This document shows positions 1 to 8,645 of a stretch of DNA of 64,000 nucleotides, in pieces. The DNA comes from Methylobacterium sp. UNC378MF (lineage in GTDB: Bacteria > Pseudomonadota > Alphaproteobacteria > Rhizobiales > Beijerinckiaceae). Below the pieces are notes generated by a model, which worked only from the letters and a program-made list of their open reading frames with translations, searched no databases and was not told the origin of the DNA. Numbering within the stretch: position 1 is the first letter of the stretch; each line of letters opens with the position of its first letter. The stretch is from assembly GCF_900103195.1 (NCBI RefSeq), contig NZ_FMWU01000019.1:1-64000 (forward strand), read 5' to 3'. A program made the translations under genes and the position numbers.

Positions 1-370
1 GCACGACGTGGTCGGCGGCCATGATCAGCACCACGGCCTGCGGGTCGCTGGCGGCGGCGTGGAGGGCGGCGACCGCCACGGCGGCGGCCGAGTCGCGGCC
101 CTGCGGCTCGAGCAGGATGTCGGCGGCAAGACCGAGCTGGTCGCGCTGCTCGGCGACGATGAACCGGGCCTCGGCCGAGGCGATGACGGTGGGCGTGGCG
201 AAGACGGCGGCGTCCGACACCCGCGCCAGCGTCGCCTGGAAGGTCGAGCGCTCGGCGTCGACCAGACGGGCGAACTGCTTGGGCATGCTCTCGCGCGAGG
301 CCGGCCACAGCCGCGTCCCCGTCCCACCGCACAGAACGACCGGACGGACTGAGACGACGGCTTCCGACAT
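1..370 (-). CDS. manC: Mannose-1-phosphate guanylyltransferase, N-terminal part (cut by window edge)
   Basis: This enzyme makes GDP-mannose from mannose-1-phosphate and GTP in the cytoplasm, a precursor for mannose- or fucose-containing exopolysaccharide. Reading leftwards from the ATG at 370 gives an open frame of 123 codons that runs off the window. Near its N-terminus it has the nucleotidyltransferase signature VVLCGGTGTRLWPASRE followed by the MPKQF stretch typical of ManC/CpsB. A later segment reads LLEPQGRDSAAAVAVAALHA, where the family usually has an E-P-x-x-R-N-T-A-P-A stretch; here the last part is replaced, which is a small oddity. The gene lies 62 nt downstream of the glycosyltransferase gene on the same strand, so the two probably form one transcript. 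The C-terminal isomerase domain, if present, is outside the window. Confidence 0.88.
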   Translation of the reverse strand, partial: MSEAVVSVRPVVLCGGTGTRLWPASRESMPKQFARLVDAERSTFQATLARVSDAAVFATPTVIASAEARFIVAEQRDQLGLAADILLEPQGRDSAAAVAVAALHAAASDPQAVVLIMAADHVV

Positions 371-432
371 AAGATCCGTTTCCCGAGGATTGCGTTCTTT
401 CCGAGGGCCCTCAGGGGCGGAACGCCGCGGTC

Positions 433-1578
433 TCACTGGACCAGATAGGCGCGGCTCGGCGCACGCTGCACTCCGGGCGCCGTCAGGCGCCTGCGGGCCA
501 GGACGCCGTCCACGAAGCGGCTGATCTCCTCCGAGAAACGGCCGACACCGAAGTCGGCAGCACGGCGGACGAGCCGCTCCGGCTCCACGCCGATGGTCCG
601 GCAGCGCTCGACGGCATCGATCAACGCTTCAACGGATTGTTCGTGGAAGAACGTTCCGGTGATTCCGTCGAGGACCGTTTCGGTAACGCCGCCTTTGCCA
701 TACGCGACGACGGGCCGTCCACTCGCCATCGCCTCGACAGGGACGATGCCGAAATCCTCCTCTCCGGGGAAGATCAAGGCTTGGCAGCGCGCGTAATGAT
801 GCTTCAACACGTCGAAGGGCTGTGGGCCGAGAATCCTGATATGTGGACCGGCCATGCTGTGCAACTCGCGCAACATTTCACCGCCACCGATCACCACGAG
901 TGGCTTCTGCAAGCGGTTGAAGGCCTGGATCGCCAGTTCCGGCCGCTTGTAGCGCACCAACTCCCCGACCATGAGATGATAATCGCCGAGCTCACCGGCC
1001 GGGACAGTCTCGAACGCCGCGGTATCCACGGGCGGATGAATGACCTCTGCCTGGCGCCGGTAGTAGGTCTCGATCCGCCGGGCTACCGTGTTTGAATTGG
1101 CGATGAATTCGTGGACCCGGCCTGCCGAGATGGCGTCCCAATTCCGGATATAGTGGGCCATTGGCGGCATCATCAGGCGGGTGAGCAATCCTGTACGCTC
1201 GCGATAGTCATGGTACATGTTCCAGACGTACCGCATCGGCGAGTGGCAATAGCAGATGTGGACCGCATCGGAGGGCGGGATGATGCCTTTCGCGGGACCG
1301 GACTCGCTGCTGATGATCAGATCGTACCCGCGCAGATCGAGCTGCTCGAGAGCCATCGGCATCAGGGGAAGATAGGATTTATACCGTTTGGCCGCGAACG
1401 GTAACGTACCGATGAAGGATGTCGTCACACGGTGCGCGGCGATGGCCGGCGACATGGCTTGCGGCGCGTAGACGTGTGTGAAGATATCGGCTTCGGGGTA
1501 CAGGTTGCACAGCGCCTCGATGACCTTCTCGCCTCCGCGCATCCCGACGAGCCAGTAATGGACGATCGCGACTTTCAT
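433..1578 (-). CDS. Family-4 glycosyltransferase
   Basis: A retaining GT-B fold glycosyltransferase (381 aa) that would add a sugar, perhaps mannose given the manC neighbour, to a growing exopolysaccharide repeat at the cytoplasmic face. The N-terminus has a typical GT4 opening (MKVAIVHYWLVGMRGGEKV). The middle has an acceptor-domain CYCHSPMRYVW motif. The C-terminal half carries a donor-binding region around GEEDFGIVPVEAMASGRPVV, the E-x7-E signature of GT4 enzymes. I chose the ATG at 1578 over a TTG one codon upstream; an AAGG lies about 12 nt before it. Donor and acceptor cannot be deduced from sequence. Confidence 0.88.
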   Translation of the reverse strand: MKVAIVHYWLVGMRGGEKVIEALCNLYPEADIFTHVYAPQAMSPAIAAHRVTTSFIGTLPFAAKRYKSYLPLMPMALEQLDLRGYDLIISSESGPAKGIIPPSDAVHICYCHSPMRYVWNMYHDYRERTGLLTRLMMPPMAHYIRNWDAISAGRVHEFIANSNTVARRIETYYRRQAEVIHPPVDTAAFETVPAGELGDYHLMVGELVRYKRPELAIQAFNRLQKPLVVIGGGEMLRELHSMAGPHIRILGPQPFDVLKHHYARCQALIFPGEEDFGIVPVEAMASGRPVVAYGKGGVTETVLDGITGTFFHEQSVEALIDAVERCRTIGVEPERLVRRAADFGVGRFSEEISRFVDGVLARRRLTAPGVQRAPSRAYLVQ

Positions 1579-2872
1579 CAATCAAACCTTGATCCCACGA
1601 CCATCAGACAAGGCGGCCGGCGCCGTTTGGAGGGCAGCCGAAGGGGCATGCGCGTCGCAAGCGGGTCCCACTCCGGACGCCGTCCGACGAGAGGCGGGCC
1701 ACTCTGCCCATCGGCAGGGACCCTGATCGACTGCGACCGTGCAGCCTTTCCATAGGCAATGGACCATGAATGTGGTGTTCTCAGCTCGATCTGAAACAGG
1801 TATCTTCAATAGGGCAGGGGTCAATCAAACGTCGGGCCGATCCGATATCGAGGGCCTCCAAACCCCCTGACTGGGTCTCGTGACGTGCGCGCTGTGGCCG
1901 CGGTGCGCGGGTCGGGCCGGGTTCCAGGGGACAAAGCCTGCATCCGGTGCCGGCCCCGTCCGCTGGCCGGGCTGGCGCAGATCCACGCGCGTGCAGTGTC
2001 GCCCGAAACGCTGTCCTTTCCCGGCGCGCATGGCAGGGACAATCCCCATCCACATCGGCTCCTGCATGATGGATGCCGCTTTGGCATGCGCAGATTACTG
2101 ACGTGGCCGTCCGGATCCGAGACGGCGCTTGCCGTGGTGGCTGTCGCGCCGCCGCGTCGGACAGCGGACGCGCGCCCATGCTCCCGTTCGGCGTGGCGGC
2201 ATATGCCGTCAAACCGGCGCCGAACTCAACCTCATCGTTCGCGCTTTTAGTCCGTTACAGGTGCGCTCCATAGAGCGTGTCCCTCAACGTGTCATGATCG
2301 CTGCTCGCTCTAAATTGAATTTGCGGCCCTAACTCAGTTTATTCCTCTGTTCCCAGGCGGAGCCGGACGGCCTTCCGATCTCCGCGGCGCCGCAGAGCCA
2401 GATCGGCGTCCTTGGGCGGAGCGCGCCTGTCCCGGACCTGGGGATGCGCAGTTTCTGGCCAGACGGGAGTGCCGATGGAGCTTGGCGGGCGGTCCGTTCG
2501 CGAAAAGCACAACGCCGGTCGAGGCTCGTCTCTTGCGTGTCAACCATCCAGGCATGCGGCTCTCTCCGCGCCAGCCGCACGCAGTGCACAAATGTTCGGT
2601 GAGCATCCAGACGAGATAGATATATCGCGGCATTGCGCCGACGCAGGGCAGAAGGCGGATTTGGTCGCGGCGTCCGTGGCGTAAGCGCTGTAAAGCTGCG
2701 GCTGGACACGTCAAGCCGTCCCCAATCCTTGGGATTTTGAGCCGCTCGAAGACTGAAATATGGGCTACGGCTCAGCTTGTAATAAGTGCGATGATTTGAT
2801 ATTCAGCCGTTAATAACTGATTAATCAATTTTCCGCTTCCCCTGCCGACTTCCTTCACGAGGAGCCGACACC
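1579..2872. other. Long intergenic stretch, no gene supported
   Basis: About 1.3 kb between two divergently transcribed polysaccharide genes. Open frames exist on both strands, but they overlap one another in several phases, have no clear ribosome-binding sites and no recognisable motif, as expected of GC-rich non-coding DNA. From about 1750 and especially after 2700 the sequence becomes AT-richer and looks like promoter DNA for the exoY-type gene starting at 2873. Confidence 0.6.
2700..2872 (+). promoter_or_regulatory. AT-rich upstream region of the first exoY
   Basis: A markedly AT-rich stretch in an otherwise GC-rich window. It contains the perfect 10-bp palindrome TGATTAATCA at 2818-2827, next to a second TTAAT. 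The GAGGAG ribosome-binding site follows at 2859-2864. In rhizobia exoY is controlled by the MucR/Ros zinc-finger family, which prefers AT-rich DNA; a similar role here is inference only. No clear -35/-10 pair was identified. Confidence 0.4.
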
Positions 2873-3631
2873 ATGCTGCGCGACGCTGGCCAGCCGCTTC
2901 ACACCATCCTGCGTGCGCCGCACCATGGTGTCGAGTTGGCCAATCACGTGAGCGAGGCTGCGGAGGCCGTTGCCGAGGCGGTTCTGCCAGCGGCGCCCTT
3001 CGTGACGCGAGGCCCCCGCTTGAACTGGGCGGCCAAGCGTGGGCTCGATATCACGGTATCGGCCACGGCGCTGTTCCTGCTCCTGCCGCTGATGCTGTTG
3101 ATCGCCGGCCTCATCTATGCCGGCGATCACAAGTCGCCGATCTTCCGTCACATGCGACTTGGTCGCGATGGGCGTCGTTTCGGCTGCCTGAAGTTCCGCT
3201 CGATGGTGACGGATGGCGACGCCGTGCTGGCAGCGCACTTGGCCGCCAATCCGCGGGCCCGTGCCGAATGGGAGGCGACCCACAAGCTCAGCGACGACCC
3301 GCGCATCACGGCCATCGGGCACGTGCTGCGCAAGACCTCCCTCGACGAGTTGCCGCAGCTCTGGAACGTGCTGCGCGGCGAGATGAGCCTTGTCGGGCCG
3401 CGCCCGATCGTGCCGGCCGAAGTCGTCCGCTACGGGCGAGCCTTCCCGACCTGCTTTGCCGTGCCGCCAGGCGTGACCGGCTTGTGGCAGGTCTCGGGCC
3501 GTTCCGACACGACCTACCGCGAGCGTGTGGCGCTCGATCTCGACTACGCGACCCGCTGGAGCCTGCGCCGGGATCTCGCCATCATGATCCGCACCGTGCC
3601 AGCCGTCCTGGCCCAGCGCGGGAGCCGGTGA
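2873..3631 (+). CDS. exoY: ExoY-type undecaprenyl-phosphate sugar phosphotransferase (copy 1)
   Basis: Initiating enzyme of exopolysaccharide synthesis: it transfers a hexose-1-phosphate from a UDP-sugar to undecaprenyl phosphate at the inner membrane. The protein is 252 aa. It has a variable N-terminal tail of about 45 residues, one hydrophobic segment (roughly residues 55-80, rich in L/I/A), and the bacterial sugar transferase domain with KFRSM, the DELPQLWNVLRGEMSLVGPRP block and the late GLWQVSGRSD motif. The ATG is preceded by GAGGAG eight bases upstream. It stands alone, with long gene-poor DNA on both sides. It is about three-quarters identical by eye to a second copy at 34611-35348, and even the leader before the start codon is shared. 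Confidence 0.95.
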   Translation: MLRDAGQPLHTILRAPHHGVELANHVSEAAEAVAEAVLPAAPFVTRGPRLNWAAKRGLDITVSATALFLLLPLMLLIAGLIYAGDHKSPIFRHMRLGRDGRRFGCLKFRSMVTDGDAVLAAHLAANPRARAEWEATHKLSDDPRITAIGHVLRKTSLDELPQLWNVLRGEMSLVGPRPIVPAEVVRYGRAFPTCFAVPPGVTGLWQVSGRSDTTYRERVALDLDYATRWSLRRDLAIMIRTVPAVLAQRGSR

Positions 3632-5256
3632 GGCGGCATCCACCCGGCAGGGCAGCCCTCTGTCGCGTCAGAACGCCCACCGGCGCGATGATGATCACGC
3701 CGCCGCGGCAGGTCCGGTCCTGGCCGCTGCCGCTGATGCGTCGGGTCGGCATTGCTCGAGGCGGGTTTCCGCGGGGAGCCGGCGCCGGGACCAGATCGCG
3801 CCGGCGCGCGGCAGCGTCACCGAGCGGCCCCTCCGCAAGGGCCGGCATCCGAGGCACAGGTCGCGTGGAATATGGCGGCGCGCTCTGCGCAGACGGCCGG
3901 GAACCTTCTGCCTGCGCACGGCCCGCGGGGCACCGGTAAAACATTTGCTACTGCAGCGATTGACGACCGCTGCGGGCTGTGGAGGGTTCCAGCATTGGCC
4001 ATTTTCGACCCGCGTCAGCACGATGATCCGATTTGGTATGATCGGGTCGAACCCGACGAGCCTCCGGGGCCGATCCTTCAGGGGCTGGCCCTTTCGTTTC
4101 TACTTCTCAAGGCGGGTCTTGAGGTGGCGGTTTCTCTGTTCTGGCTCCCGACCACATTGTGGTGCGGAGTATCAGGTTGGATCGCCACGGCAAGGCGGTC
4201 CTGATTGAAGCGTCGCGCGCCGCGCCGTGATGGTCCGGCGCCAGGCATCCGTTCCCGAGCCCACCCGATCGACGGGTCGGCCGTATCGCTGACCGAGCCG
4301 CGATGGCTGGGACCCTCCGGGCTGGTGCCAACCTCTGCGCGAAGCCAGGGTCCGCTCCGGACAGGTGTGCGGACGATCGAGCAGTCTCTCCAACCCGGCC
4401 GATACGCGCGACGGCCCGCCCGGACGCGCGGCCAAATCCCGAGAGCGCCGATCTCGCTGGGGTCGGGCGGATTCGGTGCAGCCGGACGACCTGGCTCGAC
4501 ATCGGGCGCCGCGTTTCCCGCCCGAGGGCAGGGAGCGGAGGTTGCGGCGCTATGGTGCTTGCGACCGCGCAGGCGGAGCCGCAGAGCGGCGCGGCGACCC
4601 ACGCTTCCGGGAAACCGTCGCGGCCAGGCACCGGCCTCGTCGCGCTGGCCGCTGCGCACCGTGCCATCCTGTACCGCAGGGCCGGCCAGATCAGATGTCC
4701 TGAAATGCCGTTGCTTGGAGCACCGGAGCTTAGGTTTGTGCCGCGGGAAAGCACCGCCCGGCGCGAACCTTGGTCACTGGCCGCCGATCCTGTACGCAGG
4801 GCTTCAGCGGTCCGCAGCGTCAGACCGCGTCGCTTGGGTTGCGGCGCGAAATATGATGATACACTGTTCATCAACGAGATAGCTGTCTGATCGGTCGAAG
4901 CACAGTATTCTCTGACCGCAACTTGAGAGCGGGGTCGGCATGCGCGCCGCCAGAGCTCGAGGCCCCGGACGATGGCGGTTTCCGTCAGGCGGGGCGGCCA
5001 GAGGTGTCATGGGAACGCGGCACGGAACGCGAGCGGCCTGCCGAGGTGGAAGCGGCAATGAATAGATGCATCATTGGCTGGCATTTAGATAAATAATTTA
5101 TTCGGTTGATTGAATGAGCTTGCTTGACGAGAGGGTGCCCAATTTCTGGGGCACGCATTTCAGTAGAGTCGAACGGCGTGTGCTCGGATGAGAAGTTCAG
5201 AAATTGGACGGTCCACGCGATTCTGGCATCTGGGGAAAGCGCTGCGAGCCCGCAGG
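3632..5256. other. Long intergenic stretch, no gene supported
   Basis: About 1.6 kb. Several long frames overlap here on both strands (for instance 4107-4874 minus against 4205-4882 plus), which shows they are not selected. The only mildly suggestive one is a plus-strand frame ending at 4204, with a P-loop-like GPRGTGKT followed by a hydrophobic stretch; no family was recognised and I do not call it. From about 5050 the DNA becomes AT-rich ahead of the small gene at 5257. Confidence 0.5.
5135..5207 (+). promoter_or_regulatory. Leader with two mutually exclusive stem candidates
   Basis: GTGCCC (5135-5140) can pair with GGGCAC (5149-5154) across an 8-nt loop. CCAATTTCTG (5139-5148), which overlaps that hairpin, is a perfect 10-bp inverted match to CAGAAATTGG (5198-5207). 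The two pairings cannot form together. They lie immediately upstream of the small zinc-ribbon gene if it starts at 5257. Function is unknown. Confidence 0.4.
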
Positions 5257-5457
5257 ATGTCCGCAAAGGAACGATCACGCTCGATCGGGGTATGCCGGTC
5301 ATGTGGTGAGACAGTGAAAGTTCCGGACGTGTACTGCCTGTCCTGCGCGACCGATCAGGCTGACCGTGATGCAGCATATTTCGATCATTGGTTGGTTGTG
5401 TCTGCTTGCCTGTTCGTGCTGATAGCAATAATCATTGTTGTTTATTCATTGCTGTAA
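5257..5457 (+). CDS. Small zinc-ribbon protein with one C-terminal membrane helix
   Basis: A 66-aa protein I do not recognise as a named family. After a short basic N-terminus it has two CxxC pairs ten residues apart (CRSC...CLSC), a classic zinc-ribbon spacing. It ends in a strongly hydrophobic helix (about 20 residues ending IIIVVYSLL), so it is probably tail-anchored in the inner membrane with the zinc site in the cytoplasm. The frame stays open upstream to an ATG at 5188, but that extension has no conserved look and would cover the inverted repeats; no good ribosome-binding site decides between the two starts. AT content is higher than in the surroundings, as in many regulated or acquired small genes. 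Confidence 0.5.
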   Translation: MSAKERSRSIGVCRSCGETVKVPDVYCLSCATDQADRDAAYFDHWLVVSACLFVLIAIIIVVYSLL

Positions 5458-6280
5458 CGATTCAGGTCGTGGTCTTTGCATTGCTTTCCGCGTGATCGCA
5501 GCCCTCAGCCGAGCCTGCATAGGCCACGGCCACAGACGATCGGCAGCGGTGACGCCTGATGACACGTGCTCTGTGTTCGGTTCCCCGGGGACCTGCGAGC
5601 GCGGGCAAGTTGGCGAGTCCAGCCGAAAACCGAAATGTGGACCTTCCTGCAGGCCGTACGGCCGGTGAGCAGGACAGCACCAGCGGCGGCATTGCCGCAA
5701 AGGTCCCGAGAGGGGGCGCGGCAATCCTCGCCAGGGTGCCGGTCGTGGTCGAGCTGCGGAACCTGCTCGCGGTCAGGGCAACGAAGCCGAGGCCGGCACC
5801 TGGCCGAGCAGGTGCCGCGCAGCCTGAACCAACCTCAATCGCACGGAAACACGGCGCGGACGTCAGGTGCCCTATCCGGAACCGCGCCGGAGTCGTTCCG
5901 GGATTGGCGGTTATCCGGTTGTATTTCAACTGCCGGACTTCCCGTATTCCAACCGGATCGGCCCTTATTGAAACGTGGAATTAGCTTGTTCGAGCCATTA
6001 TCGAATGGCCCGACTGCGATATGATTTGGCTGCATTGCGTGGAAAATTGAGAACGACGGAGATGCAGGCGTCAGCCTGCAATAAAAGGCGCAAAAAACTA
6101 TGAGAGAGTGACAATCTTGAGCGACGAGCCATGCCGTATCATTATTTCCTACCTCAATTGACCGATGCAGGTGAGAGGCGATAGTTAAAATGGTTATGAA
6201 ATGCCATATTCATCGCACCATTGCAGTTTGCGATATGGTTGGGTGGGCTTTGATCAGGCTGTCGGTTGGGGGAGGTCAAA
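5458..6280. other. Intergenic stretch, no gene supported
   Basis: About 820 bp without a supportable gene. Two long frames overlap between 5559 and 6024 in different phases and neither has a motif. The last 250 bp before 6281 is AT-richer and likely holds the promoter of the exported protein that follows. Confidence 0.5.
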
Positions 6281-6793
6281 ATGCTCGGCGTGTTCGTGGC
6301 TGGGACGCTGGCTGGCGCAGTGGCCCTTGGCTTCAGTACGCCCGCTTCGGCTGGTTCAGACATCACGTCCGCCGGGATCGCCACCGGCCGGCTTTATGTG
6401 ATCGGTACGACCGAGCGACCTCACACGACGGTGGTCTTGGATGACCGATTTCGGACAGAGTCCGATGATCGCGGGAAATTCCAATATGAATTGGTGTACC
6501 ATCCTGCCAGCTGCATCGTTTCCGCTTCCATCGAGGGACATATCTTCGAAGCTGTTGTCGGCAATTGCGGTCAGCAGGTGATGCCCGGAACGTGGCTCGA
6601 ACCGAAGCCGGCCATGACGACGGCGGCTCCTCTTCGGCGGATCTTGTCACCAGAAGCCGAATTGGGGTCGACCTTGTTATGCCCGTCCGTTCGAATGGAG
6701 CGGTCGCAGGATCCCGTATCCGTCGAGCCCGCCGATCGCGCGCCGCCCGTGTTCACCGTCTTGTCCTGGACGGAGTTCCTGCCGCGAGACTAG
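6281..6793 (+). CDS. Exported protein of unknown function
   Basis: A 170-aa protein with an N-terminal signal peptide (hydrophobic residues about 3-20, likely cut after PASA) followed by a compact beta-rich domain. The segment GRLYVIGTTERPHTTVVLDD then a short F-x-Y-E-L stretch and two cysteines (in HPASC and VGNCG, possibly a disulfide) resemble a small secreted family, with a carboxypeptidase-regulatory-like sandwich, that I associate with rhizobial genomes. That match is from memory and unsearched. The ATG at 6281 is chosen because GGGGGAGG lies six bases upstream; a TTG at 6266 would destroy that site. The C-terminal 50 residues look low-complexity. It may act in the envelope near EPS assembly, but no function can be assigned. 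Confidence 0.7.
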   Translation: MLGVFVAGTLAGAVALGFSTPASAGSDITSAGIATGRLYVIGTTERPHTTVVLDDRFRTESDDRGKFQYELVYHPASCIVSASIEGHIFEAVVGNCGQQVMPGTWLEPKPAMTTAAPLRRILSPEAELGSTLLCPSVRMERSQDPVSVEPADRAPPVFTVLSWTEFLPRD

Positions 6794-7284
6794 CTTGGGG
6801 CCGCGTCGGATGGGGTGAGCGTCCCGCTCGCCGCGGATCAGCCGGGGCCCGGGCGGCCGCCGCCGGCGGCATCCCTTTCCGGACGGCGGCGTTGCAGCCG
6901 GAATCAGGGATGGCCCGCCTTGCGTGAGCGGTCGTGCAGGGACGGAGACGAACCCTAGGTTCTCGGCTCGCAGGATGCGAATCCGAAGGGTTCATGGGAC
7001 CGCCGTCGCTGACGGGTTCGAGCCCCGGGAACTGCCGAAGGCGTCCGGTGGCCGAACCCGAGCGATCTCGCTCCGGAGGTCGTCGGGCTGAAGCGGCCGG
7101 GCGCAGCCCCGACACCGCCGCGCCGGACCTATCGTGCCGTTCTGTCAGGCGCTCTGTGCCACCGATGCCGGGTTCCGCGATCGAGGCAATGACCGGCCGG
7201 CCGACGGGACCGCAACGGGCCAAGATCGGGCCTGCGCGGATCCGGAGACGCTAGGCGGTGCCGGCAATGCCGCGACGCACCGGA
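6794..7284. other. Intergenic stretch between convergent genes, nothing found
   Basis: About 490 bp between convergent genes. A T-arm-like GGGTTCGAGCCC sits near 7014-7026, but no matching acceptor or anticodon arm was found, so it is not a tRNA. No clear terminator with a T-run is visible. Confidence 0.5.
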
Positions 7285-7809
7285 TCAGCAACCTGAGCAG
7301 ATGCTGCTCGTGGCCATGCGTCCGCCCTTCAAGAGGGTCTCCATCGTCGCCTCGCGGTCGTAATCCAAGGGCGCCTTGCCGGCTTTGAGACCCGATTCCG
7401 GCGCAGGGCCTTTCCCCGACGTGGTCGCCGTCTCCCGGATGTCGACATCGTCATACATCCGGGAGACCGAGGCGTAGACCGGCGGTTTGATCAGGTCCTG
7501 CGGACGCAAGGTCTTCCAGGCCAGGCGCGAGCGCCTGGAGAAATCAAGCACTGCCAGAGGGTTGACGCCGCGTTGCCCCGACTCGGCGTTCTGAAGCTTC
7601 AGCGTGCCGGGAATGACGACGGGCATCGGGCCGTCATCCGCTTCGGGCTGCGGCGCTGCAAGGTCCACGAGCGGGGCCGTCGGCGCCGTTGTAGCCGCCA
7701 TCGCGGTCGGTGGCGGCAGCGCGCTATAGGCGGTCGGGCTCAGCGGCACATGTGAGCATGCACTGGATGCCAGCACTGCCACAAGTGTTCCGATCCGTTT
7801 GAAAGCCAT
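7285..7809 (-). CDS. Putative exported or lipoprotein-like hypothetical protein
   Basis: A 174-aa protein of unknown function. The start at 7809 (MAFKRIGTLVAVLASSACS) has a GAGGTC ribosome-binding site about six bases upstream and yields a short signal sequence. A cysteine follows at the expected place for lipidation, but the residues before it (S-S-A) fit the lipobox only weakly. Next comes a proline/alanine-rich linker, then a segment naming likely core residues (SRRSRLAWKTLRPQDLIKPP). The last residues form a cysteine-containing tail (SSICSGC). An in-frame upstream extension to 7896 is possible but would bury the signal sequence. It may be periplasmic; no relation to polysaccharide enzymes was recognised. 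Confidence 0.6.
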   Translation of the reverse strand: MAFKRIGTLVAVLASSACSHVPLSPTAYSALPPPTAMAATTAPTAPLVDLAAPQPEADDGPMPVVIPGTLKLQNAESGQRGVNPLAVLDFSRRSRLAWKTLRPQDLIKPPVYASVSRMYDDVDIRETATTSGKGPAPESGLKAGKAPLDYDREATMETLLKGGRMATSSICSGC

Positions 7810-8645
7810 GGCCGACCTCGTGGCGCGCCGGGCCATTCTAGCCAAGCTTGAGTCCGGACATAGCAGTTTTGCGTGGCCAGAGTCTAGCCGAAACAAGTCG
7901 GTAGCGGAAAATCGAAGTGCATATACATTGTAAAAACAGTCATCGCCTGGTGGCCGCGGGCGTCATTGAGCCATATGGGTGCCGTATAATAGATTTTTAA
8001 GTTAGATCCGAAATCCCGGCCCTTTCAGAAAACAAGGCAGGGAGCATCTGGCGGATTGCGTCCTCGCGGTCTGAGGGACGACTTGAGCGGACGTGGTCGT
8101 TCTCCTGATGAAGCCAATCTGCGCTCACCAATCTGCACAGCGAGCCATGCGATCGGCTCCCCCGGGGCTTCATCCATGCAGGGCTGCGTTCCTGTGCAGC
8201 GGGAAGCTCGACCATGTCTCCGCGAAAGCGGCGCGATAGCCGGAAGCATTGACGCTTTGGCCCGATGGGGCCGCCGAGTTCGACGTCGCGTCCATCGCCG
8301 CGATCCGAGGAGCGCGCGAGGTCTCTGCCCTTACGAGGTCTCTGCGCTTGCGAGATCCTGCAGGAGGACGGCTTCGCCCCAGCAGATCACCGTCACGCTG
8401 AAGCGGGCCGGGGCCGGAACGCCCGCCGCGGGAGGGGCCGGTCGGATCAGCCTCCCAAGGCGGCGCCAGATCCGATGCTTCAGCGCCCGACGGAGTCGAC
8501 CAACGATTCTGCGGTCGGGGCTGCAACCCCGCCTGAGGCGTCCGGGCGCGACCTGGTCCAGTCGCAGGCCGAGGCCAGGAGCGAAATCGCGATCTGGTGG
8601 GGGTGCAAGGGGAGCCAACCGCGAAGGCCCCCGGGGCCGCGACCC
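7810..8645. other. Intergenic stretch, no gene supported
   Basis: About 840 bp. The first 200 bp (7810-8010) is AT-rich and is the probable promoter region of the leftward exported-protein gene. The rest is GC-rich with overlapping chance frames on both strands (for example 8056-8682 plus against 8331-8618 minus) and no recognisable domain. Confidence 0.5.

Noticed and set aside
3752..4204. Plus-strand frame with GPRGTGKT and a hydrophobic stretch
   Set aside because: Only the P-loop-like motif and a hydrophobic run; the N-terminal half is Arg/Pro/Ala-rich as in chance frames. Kept as a finding, not called as a gene.
4107..4874. 255-codon minus-strand open frame
   Set aside because: Overlapped by equally long frames on the other strand; no domain, no ribosome-binding site and atypical composition.
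7000..7030. tRNA T-arm-like GGGTTCGAGCCCC
   Set aside because: No matching acceptor, D or anticodon arm at the right spacing, and no CCA end.
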